From a virus: 64,000 nt of DNA. The notes under the pieces are model-generated. The model made no database searches and was not told the DNA's origin. It saw only the letters and a list, made by a program, of their open reading frames with translations. The position numbers and the translations under genes are program-made. The stretch lies in the IMG/VR virus record IMGVR_UViG_3300046734_000671, positions 1-64,000 of that record; one strand, written 5' to 3'. Shown piece by piece: positions 40,455-52,000 of the stretch. The stretch's first letter is position 1; every line of letters begins with the position of its first letter.

Positions 40455-42503
40455 TTATATAGTACTGTCCTGTAGCTGTACAGACCAAGTAATTTGCAGA
40501 GTATCTGCTGTTGCTTTGTTTACGGGGTCAAAAGTTGTACGGCAAAGCATAGTTTGCGAAATAGGCCCTTGAGTAAAACCGTACGCGTGTGCTGAAATGC
40601 TTTTACCTTGAGAAGTCAAAACTCCATCTACAGGACCAATATTAGTATCTCCATTTGCAGTAAGAGTAAGTTGAGTTCCACTAGTAGGAGCTACTAATCC
40701 AGTTCGAGAATCAATATGAGCCAGTTCATTTACAACTGAATCAGTTGGAGTAGTGTACGCGCGGTCGGCAACATCAAAAATACCTAGGTCTGCTCTATGC
40801 TTATTAAAGATTCCCGCTTCAGTAATCGGATAAACTCGATTTTGAGGAGCTCTCGTTACATCATTCGAAGTTTGATGAATCTTTTTATAGTCTACTTCTG
40901 GGCGAGGGTTATTCTCTTTAAAAGTAGCAACATATACAATTCTGTCGCCATTTTTCTTTGCGCCCGCGACCGCATTTGGAGCATAAGAAGCTGCAGGATT
41001 ATACTTTACAAAATCTTTAACTGCAGTGTTATATCGAGCAATAGCTTCACCCCCTGTTCCAGTTACTGTCAGCCCTCCGATTTGACCATAATCATTTTCT
41101 TCTTCGGGGTACCCTTCTGGCAGTGTGTTTTTGCCGTCTGCAATAATGCTAGAACCTATTAAGGCTCCTTGGAAGATACCATCTACTGCTGTTCCAAATT
41201 GAACGAATTCTGTTCCTCGTGTAGTTGGATTATTTGCTGTAGATCCTGCTGCAATAACTCCGGTCGTTCCTGAAGGCTTGTCCTCTTCAGCTCCTAAGAA
41301 AGGAAATCTTGCTATAGAAGTTGAGTCAGCTGAAGTAGTTCCATCTAAAACTGCAAAGGCTGCTTCATCTACAGTAGTCACGATACCAGAAGTTCCAAAA
41401 CCAGTAGTTAGTGGGAGTCCGTTAGTATCTGTATTAAGTAATTCGATATTATACTCGATTTCTCTTTCATAAAAAGCACCAATCTGACCGCGAGTAATAC
41501 CAAGCAATCCTTTTCCATTTTCTTTATAAGGATTTGTTGAGGTAAAAGTATTACCTCGTGCTTGAGCTGCCCCGAAAGGCCCCATAATACCAGGATTGGT
41601 TGTAGTAGCAGTTCCATTAGGCTGAAAAACTGACTTGACACTCTCAGTTGTGGGATGATTTGGCATCAAAGAATTGGTACTGTAAGTAGTCAAAGAAATA
41701 CGATCTACATAGTCTATATCAACATTAACTTTTGTGGAGTTACTTGCAGGAGTATGACTTCCTGGAAGTGCACCACTTAAAGTAATTTTACTAGCAGAAG
41801 AACTTTCTGTAATACCTGTTTCAATTGCTTCAATTTTTAATGGGCTAGCGAGCTGAGCACTCGTAGCATTAGAGTTAGGAGTAGACCCATCACTTGTAGC
41901 AGCAATACCACTAATTTGTAGACCTACACGAAGCTTACTTAAAGTACTTGGGTTTCCTCCGCTTCCTGTTTCGAATCGAATAACACTTTTTCCGTTTTCT
42001 GTTGCATGCATAGGAACTGCGGCACTATTTGCATCAGTTGCTTGTGCTAGTGCTTGATTTTGTAAAGTAGCATAATCAGTGGCAAGAGTAGTGTCTTTCA
42101 TTAGCTGAACTCGAAACCCTCTTTCATCTTGAAGCATTTTATCATAAGATGCGGGAATCGCTGCCCTCTTTCTAGAAGACACTGTAGGAGCAGTACCAAC
42201 ATTGAAACCAGTATCTGTTACTCCGGGAATATTGTTCGGCAAAGAATCAAAATCTAATGCTTCGTAAGTATTTTGATCGTTTCGTGCGGCGGCTCCGATT
42301 CCGATTGCCATGTGGCTCATCATTCGGGGCATCTTATGTAAACCTCCACGATCTTGCCCATCATCAATCATTCGACCGATAATATGAGCGATACCTGCAC
42401 GAGTTACTTTATTTCGTATAGTTTTATGTTGCTTTACCTTTCCGTCTGCATCACGAAGGACTAGGTTCACAACACCTTTTAATCGACAATCGTCTAAATA
42501 CAT
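40455..42503 (-). CDS. Virion structural protein, probable tail fibre base (682 aa)
   Basis: The start (DCRLKGVVNLVLRDADGKVK, QHKTIRNKVTRAGIAHIIGR, then MMSHMAIGIG) resembles an N-terminal domain I recognise from many phage tail-associated proteins (K-G-x-x-x-L-x-L-x-D-x-x-G-K). The middle is Ser/Thr-rich. Near the C-terminus, NRVYPITEAGIFNKHRADLG and a beta strand ending TLQITWSVQLQDSTI repeat this theme. It has GGAGA before its ATG. A structural part at the base of the fibres is inferred from position and composition. Confidence 0.65.
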   Translation of the reverse strand: MYLDDCRLKGVVNLVLRDADGKVKQHKTIRNKVTRAGIAHIIGRMIDDGQDRGGLHKMPRMMSHMAIGIGAAARNDQNTYEALDFDSLPNNIPGVTDTGFNVGTAPTVSSRKRAAIPASYDKMLQDERGFRVQLMKDTTLATDYATLQNQALAQATDANSAAVPMHATENGKSVIRFETGSGGNPSTLSKLRVGLQISGIAATSDGSTPNSNATSAQLASPLKIEAIETGITESSSASKITLSGALPGSHTPASNSTKVNVDIDYVDRISLTTYSTNSLMPNHPTTESVKSVFQPNGTATTTNPGIMGPFGAAQARGNTFTSTNPYKENGKGLLGITRGQIGAFYEREIEYNIELLNTDTNGLPLTTGFGTSGIVTTVDEAAFAVLDGTTSADSTSIARFPFLGAEEDKPSGTTGVIAAGSTANNPTTRGTEFVQFGTAVDGIFQGALIGSSIIADGKNTLPEGYPEEENDYGQIGGLTVTGTGGEAIARYNTAVKDFVKYNPAASYAPNAVAGAKKNGDRIVYVATFKENNPRPEVDYKKIHQTSNDVTRAPQNRVYPITEAGIFNKHRADLGIFDVADRAYTTPTDSVVNELAHIDSRTGLVAPTSGTQLTLTANGDTNIGPVDGVLTSQGKSISAHAYGFTQGPISQTMLCRTTFDPVNKATADTLQITWSVQLQDSTI

Positions 42504-42515
42504 TTAATTTCTCCT

Positions 42516-45383
42516 TTAAAATTGGCGTGACCTGCCAGGGGGTATTGCGGCAACATACGGTTGTAAAAAATATGGGCCTTTTGTATATTCTTCATCTCTA
42601 ATAAAGGCGACTCCTTTTTCAGAGGATTGAAGAACGTTATCAATACTTCTTCTTGGGAGGTATTTTTTTCGCACTAAATCTTGTGCGGTCAAATCTAGTT
42701 CATGTATAATTTTATTCATGACCCAAGGGTTAAAATCATCATTTGTTGTAAAAGTAGACCTTTTTATAGCAATGCTTGCAGGAGCAGTTAAAAAGAAATC
42801 TTTTAAATCTCCAATTGTTTTTAAAGGCTTTTCTAAATCTTTTATAACTTCTTCATCATCTACGGCTATTTTATCGTTTTTAATACCTTTTCCCATTTTA
42901 AATGCAAAAATAATATCATCTACAAATGCTTTATTTCCTATAATTTTTGCTCTTGCTCTTTGCATTAAAACTTCTTTTGTTGCGGCAGAATCTATTGATA
43001 AAGGTTTAGTTACATCTTTTACAACTTTTTCATCGTCTACATCTATTTTGTCTTTTCTAAAAGCGGGCTTAAAAGTAAAAAATACATCGCCACTTCCTCC
43101 CGCGTCTCTATCTCTGCTTATTATACCCAGTACTTCTCCATGAATTAAAGAGTTTGCAGTTACTAATGTTATATCCTGTGTACTACTTTTTGATGCATGA
43201 TGTATAATTTTTTCAATATCTTTATTAAGTCTGCGAGCATCAAAATCTGCCTTGTCTAGCAGTTCAAACTGTCTAATTATATCTGTAAAACTTTTTAATA
43301 AAACTTTATCGCTTTCTACTCGTGCTTTTGTAGGGTTTACAGTATTTATTCTAAAGGCTCCGTTATCAGTAAATAAAGATTTTATTGAATCAAAAGTTTC
43401 TCTATGAGAAAGATCTACACCCTCAGATAAAGGTTTAGTTACATCTTTTGCTTCTGTACTTTGTAACAGTACTCTATCTGATTCTACCCTAGATTTAGCT
43501 GGAGTAAGTACAGGATCTTTTAAATCAAATATTTCAAATAAAGCCCTATTCATATTGAAAAATTCTATGTCAGAAAGATCAATACCCTCACGCAGAGGTT
43601 TTACAACTTTCTTTTGTTTTTCTGTGCTAGTCGATACTCGCTCACCTTTAATAATTGTTTCTGCAGGAGAATCAATAAGATGACTAAAGCTTTCAATATT
43701 TTCAGACCTTTTTCCTACTCCTATACCTTTACTATGCTTGTCTAAAAGTTTTACTTTTTGATTCGATAGTGCAGTAGTTATTTTCAATTTTTGCCTGTCA
43801 GAACTAAAGAATTTTGTAAGTAAAAAAATTACTTTTGGGGTAAGTACGTGTTCTTTTTGTACTAGTAGTTCTAATAGCCCTTTTCCTATTTTATCAGGGT
43901 GCTTTTCATCATCTACTTTAAATGTTTGGGGGCTTAATGTTATAGACTGGGCAAAAGTTATTACTTCTTCGAAGTCTACTTTTTCTGTTGGTAGAAATTT
44001 TCCTTTTGGAATAAGAGCCTCTGACAAAACATTTAATAATTCTTTGGGCCTTTGGAAAGACCGTTTCTTTATTTCTTTTATTTCAGAAACTATTTTTACT
44101 AGTGCTCCTTTAAAATCTTCTGTTTTTGCATTTTCTATATTTGCTAAAACCGGAGTATTTTCTGCTGTCAGCTCTCGCAAAAAATTTGCTAAATTTACTT
44201 GGAAACCAAATCCGCCACTTTGTATAGTACTTCCAGCACTCTTAGGCAAGTTAAAATTGCCAGTATCAAAAATTTCAGCAAATCTTATTGTGCCTATATT
44301 TAAGTGCTCTAGTGGAGTTCCTGTATCTTTGCTGTACTCTAAAGGACTTGCTGCAAATATTGAAGGTCCGCTCCAAGTTTGATTTCCTACTACAATAATT
44401 GGGGCAAATGCTCTATAATACCCCGGCATCCACCAATAAACATAAGAACCTGTTATACCGAGCTGGCCGCTAGGGTAAAAATTTTCAAGCTGGTACTTTA
44501 ATTCTGGCATGTATTTATCCCAGTCATACCAGTCGTTTGTAAAAAAAGACCATCTTGGTGTCAGCGAAGCCCCTTGAGCACTAATAGGTACAAATGCAGG
44601 AGCGTTTGATGGAATAAAATACGGACTTAATGTATAGTAGTTGTTTCCATATGGGCCGCTTGAGCTAAAAATTCCATTACCTCTATACTGATATTCCCAG
44701 TAATTCCATTTTGCATCATTTAAAGGCCAAGTATTCGCTGTATATCCAGTACCAAAATCACCTCTTGGTTTCAATCCTTGTTGTAAATTATTTGCGCCTC
44801 CCTGAGTTACTGGGTGAGACATTGCAATTGCTATGTCTGCTAAGGGATATCGTACGATTCCCCCTATCCCTCTATGCATAATTAACTTTTGTTCTTTAGC
44901 AACATGGTTAATTGCATTTATAATTTCTTTAAAGTTTCTATTTTGCAAATATATAACATCATCTACATTATCACTAATTTTAAATATATCTGCTATTGCT
45001 TTTTCTTGTTCGATTATAAACCTTGAAATAGCCTCTATTGATTCTTGTTTAAGGGTGGAAAGCTTTGTATCCAATAAGTCTTTTATACTTACAAAATTTA
45101 CTAATTTCTTTGAGTGTAATGTACTTACAACATCTGCTAGAGTTACGGTATTTGCAATTTCCTCTTGAAGAATTATAAAGATATCTATTGCAATATCAAA
45201 TAAACTTGGAGTATTTGATTGTACATTAAACAAAAGAGGCGCATTGCCTCCATCTACTCCTGAAACAATCGGGTCATTTGATAGGGCTGTAGATCCCATT
45301 CGTAACCCATTTGTAGTAATGTTTTGAAATCTAGGATCATCTTTTGCTTGGGCCAACAACACTTTTATATCAAAATCAGCCAT
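42516..45383 (-). CDS. Large virion-associated protein with internal repeats (955 aa)
   Basis: No family is recognised. The N-terminal 200 residues are helical (VLLAQAKDDPRFQNITTNGL onward). Residues about 200-350 are strikingly rich in Trp and Tyr (WPLNDAKWNYWEYQYRGNG; YVYWWMPGYYRAFAP). The second half is built of imperfect repeats: VVKPLREGIDLSDIEFF against VTKPLSEGVDLSHRETF; RVESDRVLLQS against RVESDKVLLKS; and DKIDVDDEKVVKDVTKPL against DKIAVDDEEVIKDLEKPL. Position between the tip protein and the fibres suggests a structural or adhesive role. Confidence 0.6.
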   Translation of the reverse strand: MADFDIKVLLAQAKDDPRFQNITTNGLRMGSTALSNDPIVSGVDGGNAPLLFNVQSNTPSLFDIAIDIFIILQEEIANTVTLADVVSTLHSKKLVNFVSIKDLLDTKLSTLKQESIEAISRFIIEQEKAIADIFKISDNVDDVIYLQNRNFKEIINAINHVAKEQKLIMHRGIGGIVRYPLADIAIAMSHPVTQGGANNLQQGLKPRGDFGTGYTANTWPLNDAKWNYWEYQYRGNGIFSSSGPYGNNYYTLSPYFIPSNAPAFVPISAQGASLTPRWSFFTNDWYDWDKYMPELKYQLENFYPSGQLGITGSYVYWWMPGYYRAFAPIIVVGNQTWSGPSIFAASPLEYSKDTGTPLEHLNIGTIRFAEIFDTGNFNLPKSAGSTIQSGGFGFQVNLANFLRELTAENTPVLANIENAKTEDFKGALVKIVSEIKEIKKRSFQRPKELLNVLSEALIPKGKFLPTEKVDFEEVITFAQSITLSPQTFKVDDEKHPDKIGKGLLELLVQKEHVLTPKVIFLLTKFFSSDRQKLKITTALSNQKVKLLDKHSKGIGVGKRSENIESFSHLIDSPAETIIKGERVSTSTEKQKKVVKPLREGIDLSDIEFFNMNRALFEIFDLKDPVLTPAKSRVESDRVLLQSTEAKDVTKPLSEGVDLSHRETFDSIKSLFTDNGAFRINTVNPTKARVESDKVLLKSFTDIIRQFELLDKADFDARRLNKDIEKIIHHASKSSTQDITLVTANSLIHGEVLGIISRDRDAGGSGDVFFTFKPAFRKDKIDVDDEKVVKDVTKPLSIDSAATKEVLMQRARAKIIGNKAFVDDIIFAFKMGKGIKNDKIAVDDEEVIKDLEKPLKTIGDLKDFFLTAPASIAIKRSTFTTNDDFNPWVMNKIIHELDLTAQDLVRKKYLPRRSIDNVLQSSEKGVAFIRDEEYTKGPYFLQPYVAAIPPGRSRQF

Positions 45384-45566
45384 TTAGATCACTATATTTA
45401 TTTGATTGGACCCCACCTCTTTTAGTTTAGGAGAATCTTCTATCAAAGAAAAGAATACCGCAGTATTAGTTTTTCGAGTTGCTAAGTCCGGAGTTGTTAA
45501 AGTTGTTTTTTTCAGTACAGGAGTATTTCCTGCATTTGCTCCAAACAGTATTAAATTCTTTTTCAC
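45384..45566 (-). CDS. Small hypothetical protein (60 aa)
   Basis: GTG 45566 forms a GTGA overlap with the stop of the preceding gene, and its own stop abuts the next ATG, which supports translation. The product (MKKNLILFGANAGNTPVLKK at the start, NTAVFFSLIEDSPK in the middle) is beta-type, with no cysteine and no clear membrane helix. Probably a minor structural or assembly protein of the fibre complex; function unknown. Confidence 0.55.
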   Translation of the reverse strand: MKKNLILFGANAGNTPVLKKTTLTTPDLATRKTNTAVFFSLIEDSPKLKEVGSNQINIVI

Positions 45567-45910
45567 GATCCAAAATCGTCTCTGACTTTTATATCAATTA
45601 ACTCAAAAACACTCATTACCTCTCCATTTGCAAGAGTAAATTCAATTTCTGCTTCATAAAACCCTTCTTCTGGCCCCGTGCCGCTTGAAGGCGCCAAGAA
45701 ACTAGAAAGAGGAAAGACTAAGAGTCCTGCTGCTAGATTAGAGGTAACGGTGTCTAAAGGAATAGTTGCTAGTATTGTGGTCGTAGCTTTTTTACGAATA
45801 CGTAAATTTATAGTGCCAGACCCTACAAAAGCCTCTCCAGTATCTGAGCGAGTCACAGTCGCTTTTAGCTGTGGTCCTGTGTCTCCTTTTACTACTTGAA
45901 TTATATCCAT
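45563..45910 (-). CDS. BppU-N-like baseplate/tail Ig-fold protein (115 aa)
   Basis: The pattern VVKGDTGPQLKATVTRSDTG, NLRIRKKATT, AAGLLVFPLSSF and GFYEAEIEFTLANGE followed by a V-R-D end matches the Ig-like N-terminal domain of BppU/DUF2479 baseplate proteins, here as a stand-alone protein. In lactococcal phages that domain holds receptor-binding proteins to the tip. It is the first gene behind P8, so it could be the adaptor that links the fibre set to gpJ. That role is inferred. Confidence 0.65.
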   Translation of the reverse strand: MDIIQVVKGDTGPQLKATVTRSDTGEAFVGSGTINLRIRKKATTTILATIPLDTVTSNLAAGLLVFPLSSFLAPSSGTGPEEGFYEAEIEFTLANGEVMSVFELIDIKVRDDFGS

Positions 45911-45957
45911 TTACTTTAACGTACTCCTAGAGGAGGCTTTTATTACAAGTTAAAATG

Positions 45958-45986
45958 ATTATATCAATCCTCACATGAAATGTCAA
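45958..45986 (-). promoter_or_regulatory. Sigma70-type promoter P8 for the fibre operon (minus strand)
   Basis: On the minus strand, CTCTTGACA has its -35 hexamer at 45981-45986 and TATAAT at 45958-45963, with 17 bases between. The region after the -10 (TATAATCATT) differs from the plus-strand GTATAATAT type. It sits in the gap after the gpJ-like gene and lets the fibre operon be expressed apart from the tail core. The transcript leader carries CTCCTCTAGGAG, a small hairpin that includes the probable AGGAG site. Confidence 0.82.
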
Positions 45987-46012
45987 GAGTTATTTTTTAG
46001 AGGGTAATTATT

Positions 46013-49000
46013 TTAGTTTAACCTACCAAGTTTTACACGAAGGTTAGTTCCGTCGCGTATTTCTATAACTGGACCGGTATTTGCGCTACCATCCATAAAT
46101 ATTCCTTCGTTGCCACTACCACTATTAGAAATTTGTAATTCCGTTGCAGTAATACTTCCATCGACAATCGTATCCCCTGTAATAAATAGAGCGGCCGAAA
46201 CCCAGCTACTGCCGTTATATCTATGGGCGGATGAAGTTTCAGAGCCTGATGCACCCTGAACAACAATTAATATATCGTTAGCTATAGCAGATCTGCTTGC
46301 CTCTGCTGCAAAAGCTGTGTTAAGAGCGGATTGGCTCGATGTATTTAAGCTGCCCGAAGTAACGTGAGTAATAAAAGAAGACCCCGGGGTGCCGGTTCCC
46401 TCAACTTCTACATATGTTAATCCATTAGGAATTTGACTATCGCTAGTAAGTTTATTGCCTCCGGTATACTCATAAAAATTTACAAAAGTTCTGGTGCTTT
46501 GAGTAAGACTTGCATTTGTACCCGAAGAACTTGTTGCATAAATTGGCTGTACTCCGCCCCCGTCATCACCGTCATCACCTGTAAGTTTTATAAAAGTTTG
46601 CCCTGAAACTGGAAGCTGCGGCGTAGTTGCAGTTGTGTATTCAAAGAAGGTTACAAATTCTCTAGTGCTTTGAGTGTAGCTTTGATTAGCTCCATTCGAA
46701 CTTGTTGCATATATCGCTACTACTTTTGTTCTGGCAGCTCCTCCTGTAACTGTAATTGTCTGCGCGGGGGTTTGATCAGTAGTAAGTATTAACGTGCCGC
46801 TAGAATCAAAGGATGCGCTTGCAATTCCAACGCCTGGGTCTCCTTGAATTGTGGCATTACCTCCCATTGAAAAACCAGCATTAGCTCCGGTTCCGGGAGT
46901 AAATCTTATAAAATTACTGTTGTTTCCTACTACAAAGTTACCGGATCCATCTAAGTAGAAACCGTCATTACTATTAGCAAAACTGCTTTTCAGTCTACTA
47001 TGAATTTTTCCGTCTGCTTCACTTCCTGACGTTCCGACTGTTAATCTTTCTCCAACGTTAATATCCTTAGAAATAGTTGTATTTGCTGCAAGAGTCTCGG
47101 CAGATACAGTTCCATTTACAAGCAAGCTTCCGTCAATTTCTTCAGTTACGACTGTACTCCAACTTGATGCAGACACATTACTTGTTTGATTTGTTCGAGA
47201 GCCTACATAAATTCGAGTTGCTACAGTTGTTCCTTGAATAAAAGTGACTCTATCATTTGGAGCAAGATGACCATCTGGAGAAGCTCCTGTTGATGTTTGC
47301 ACACCACTTGAATTAATTACACCAATAACTCTAGAAGCCGCTTCTCTTGCAGTGGTATCTGTCAGCGAAGAGCTTGCCCAGTTATTGGCGGTAGAGGTTC
47401 CCACACCTGAGAATGAGAAACCTCCTCCAGATCGTAAAACTGAATTTACTTTCTCAAATCTTATTGTATAAAGGGTGATGGTAGAGTTTCCGTCTCCTCT
47501 ATCTTGAATTACTGCATCAAAAGAAGCACTAGTAACAGCTCCGCTTGTAAATATATTTGAATTCGAGTCTAGAACTATTTGTCCCGTGGTTGAATTTACA
47601 CTTGCAGAACAATTAGTCTCATTTTGAATAAGTATACCGTAAGTTTCAGCCGTAGTACCGCTGCTGGCAAAGTTAAAAGTTGTGTCTCCTTTCTTTACTA
47701 CAAATCCAGTACTAAAGGCACTTTGTTCAGCAGCAGAAACTATACCACTTGTATTTGCAACAAATAAGTGATAAGTCTGGCCCCCAGATACTGTAAACCC
47801 GTCGGCGCCGCTGTCTCCTGTTACTGAAAGACCCGTCGGCCCAGGTTTGTTTTTGAACAAAGATTGTTGAACGTTAGTAGTGAGAGTCGTTGAAGAAGAA
47901 TCCGCGCCGGTTATAGTCCAAGTGATTGTTTCGGAATTATTGAGACTTCCTTGAGTATTAAAACTAGCATCAGCAATAGTAATAATTTGATTACCATTTG
48001 CTCCTCCACTATATGTAATTACTCCTGCAGTTAAATCGGCATCAGAGGATTGTACGTCCGAAATATACCACTCACCAGGACTTAAATTAATAGCATTATC
48101 TTTATTTGCTGTGCCATTATTTGTACCTACATACTTTCCTACTTGGTTTCCTATGAATACTTCCATAGCTCCACCGGAGCCGGAAAGAGTAGAGGTTGAA
48201 ATAGTCCCGTCACTTGCAGAGTCGATTGGGTAAGTATTATTTGGAAAGTTTACATTTAGCCCAGTTGAATTATCTGTTATGTAAAGAATAGGAGTACTAT
48301 CAGTTGCGGATGCAACTTTAGGCGTTACATTTAAGGACGCTTCTGCTTCTATAGATTTTGGTCGATTATCAGGACTGGGCCGTGCGTTTGCATAGTCTGA
48401 AACTGAAGATGCATCTAAAGTATAAGTTGCTTCGCCATTTGAATCAACTTGTGAATAAGCTTGTAAAACAGTTCCTGTATGATCTTTAAACTGTATAAAT
48501 GCATCAGTTGGAAAATTAAATGCTTTAGCTGTAAATACTATTGAACTAGGATTTGGATTAGCATTTGTATCATCATAAACTACTGAACTGTCATTTCCAA
48601 GTACAGATACAGTTCTGCCTTCTGTGCCAGAAGCTCCATCCTTTACACCAAAAATTTTAATTGTTTGAGTTACTTGCTTCGCCGTATTATCAGGATCAAA
48701 TTTTTCACGAACAATTACTGAAAATTCTAAAGGGAGAGAAGAAAATGCGGGTACTTCATTTGAATTTGAAGAAGCACCTGCTATTTGTTTCGTAAATTGT
48801 CCGGTGGCAAAATTAGTAACATCAGCAAATGCAGTATCTTCACTATACGCTGAATTTGGTAAAAAGTTCCCTGTTACTTTAAATTGAGGGGCTTCAAAAC
48901 CAATTGCTACGCCAGTTAAAGTAAGATCTGTGTAAGGACTTTGCAATTCATTGGTTATAGTCCCTCCGCTAGCTCCTACAGTATTATAGTTAAGAGTAGA

Positions 49001-52000
49001 AAAATTAGAATCAAGAACAACTGCTCTTGGCCTGCCAATATCCGGGTCTAAAGTACAGTAATTAGTAAATGTTCCTGTACTAGTAATTCTTCCTATTAAA
49101 AAATCTCGAGAATAATCTACACTTAGTTCATCCTTAAAGTGGTTTGAACGAACAGCATCGTTTCCAGTTTTTCCATTTCCAATAGCAGTAGTTGCGTTAG
49201 CGCCTGTATTTACTGCTGAAGATCCAGTAAGAGACTGGTTATTAGAACCAAGTCGTGGACCCGTTTCAAAGTAGCCATTAGTTGTTAAACTTCCTGCATC
49301 ATTATATTGGTTATACTGTACTGCAACGATTTTAAACTTTGAATGATGAGTTGTCTGATTTGAGTTAAAATCAGAGGTACTCATACCTTCAATGGTTACA
49401 TAATCTCCTACAACAAAATCATGTCCCGGTGCTGTATACTTAACATTTCCGACATTTCCACTTGTTAGAACCTGCGCAGCAGTTATTGAATGAGTTTTAA
49501 AAGTAAATACTCTATCAATATATAGGCATGTATCATCTTCTACATAGGCTACTTTTGCGGCCATGCCATCATTGAATTTTATTACATTTGTGGGAGAGTA
49601 TTGAGACAAGAAAGCAGTGGTTGCTCCTGTAACTTTAGGAGACCCGCTTTCTAGTGTGACTTGCCCATTTTGCTGATCCCATATATTAGGATTATTAGGA
49701 AAATGATTAAAAACTTCATTATCGTTATAACGTTTTTGGGTAGCTAAAGATTGATCATACCAATAATCTAGTCCTAAGACACTGTCTTGCACATAATTTA
49801 TTAGTCGAAGATTAGGTGTTGTTTTATAATTACGTAGAAATACATACGCTTCAGTTTTATCAATCTGCTCTTCGCCAAACCAAGGGGAGCCGGCAAAATC
49901 TCCTAATATACTATAGTCAAGTCCAGTACCCCCTAGTAGACTAAGTTCTTTTCCTACAGTAGAAGTGTCATTATTGGAAAGAATATATAAAGGATCTTGT
50001 TCAAATCTAAATCTTAAATTTTTGGGAGTTGATGTCGGATCATTAGTAACTACCGAGGGTGCGCTAACCTTTCCCCCTTTTAAAACGTACTTATATCTTT
50101 CTGCTGTTCCTCCGTATACATCATATACAAAAAAAGTAATTGAAATAGGTCGAGATTTTTTGCCTGTTGTAGAATACGCTTGTATAGAAACAGTATATTT
50201 TCCATCAGGAACTTTACTAAATTCTTTATAGGTTTCTGCTGTGGTTTCTTCTTCTAATATTCCTGGAATGTTACAAGAGATAGAATATCCTGATACAGTT
50301 TCTGCATACTCCCCCACAGGGGGCTCCCATTTTATAACTAGCTCTTCTCCTGGGTCTGCAGCTCGAGGAGAACGAAATACTCGAAGGCCTGTAGGCACGG
50401 GCAAGACGCTACCAGGATCTTCGACTGGGAATAAAGGATCAGGAAGTGCGGTAGTAAAGTTTGTTTCAATTATATCAAACTTTGCCTCAAAATATTCAAC
50501 TGCTGTAATTGCGTAGTTATTGTCATCTTCATGAACAATATTTAAAACTTTATAAGTTTTATAAGAGGCTACTGTTTCGTTTTCATCTTTAAGAGCCCAA
50601 ATACCCCCTTCAACAACTCTGTTTGCTTCTGCTTGACTTCCAAATACAGGAACACTAGCAGGATTTTGTATTGTTAAAACATTACCATTTGGATCATCTG
50701 CTGTACAAGTTACCTCTTGTATTCTGTGAGCATCTGCGTATTCTAAATGTAAAGGAACTGGCTGGTCATTGTTAGGAGTATTACTAATAGTGGTGGGAGC
50801 AGACCAAGCATCTGCCGTATGTTGCTCAAATTCATCATTGCTCCAACCAGTCGGGCTATCAACCTCTTTTTGAGTAGTACCATTCCACCACTTAGTTACA
50901 ACATCTCCTTTCTTGAAGTTTTTATATGCTGCTGGATTAGTACTAGTATCCCAAATTTTACAGTCTTTTGCTGCAATAACTTTTCTTTCTGCTACCAAAA
51001 GTGCAAGAGTATAAGTTCCGGCATTTCCTATATTTGTATCAGTTCCAGTTTCAGGATCTACAGAAATATCTCGATCAAGAGTTAAAGTAGTATTTCCCCC
51101 TGAAAAACTTGCATTTGAAACTCTACCCCCAAAAGAAAATCCATAATCATGATTATCTTGAATATTTACAATATCACCCGGAGAAATAAAAGCAGCATTT
51201 ATTGCAGTATTAAAAGAAACTACCTCTGTTTGATTTAGAGCAGTCCATAACTTCCATCTTCCATATCTAATCGCCTGCCCTTCAGAAGTGCATCCGAAAG
51301 CCACGGACTCAGACTTTACAACTTGTCCTGTTTTAACAATGTTTTCTCTATCTTCTACAAATAAAGGTTCAAGCTTATAATCATTTTCTGGATTATTCCA
51401 CTGTACTACAACTTGATTTGTTCGTGTTTTACTGCCTGTTTGCTCATAGCTGAAAGCACCATCTATTATATTAGCTCTATTAAAGGTATAGGTAGGAGCT
51501 TTCGCCTCGTCAATTACAGGAGTAAGTTGACCGTCCATCCAGTAAAGCATGCCTCTAAAAATAGTAGCCATGTCTTTTATTACTTTATATACATCTGTAG
51601 CTTTTTGAAGATATAAATTTGCTCTAAATCGTGGTTCTACTCCTCCTTTTCCGTCGGGTACGAGCTCGTCACAATATCTTGCAATTTTATATAAAGAGTA
51701 AATATCAATATCAGAAACTTGTACATACTCTCCTACACCATATCTATTATTTGTAAGAATATCAAAAAATACCCATGCAGGATTATCCGTCCATACTTTT
51801 TCTTCTCGAAATTGTCCTGTAAAAAGTCCGCTATATAATCTATGGGGGGAAGGTAAACCTCCATTTTCTTCTAAAGTTCCTGCGGCAGGAGTACCTACAG
51901 CCCCTACTTCTTCTCTCGTGGTATAGTTTGAGGGCACACGTACAAGCATGCCATAGCATTCATACATTCGAGTAGGAACACTATCAAACTGTTTACTACT

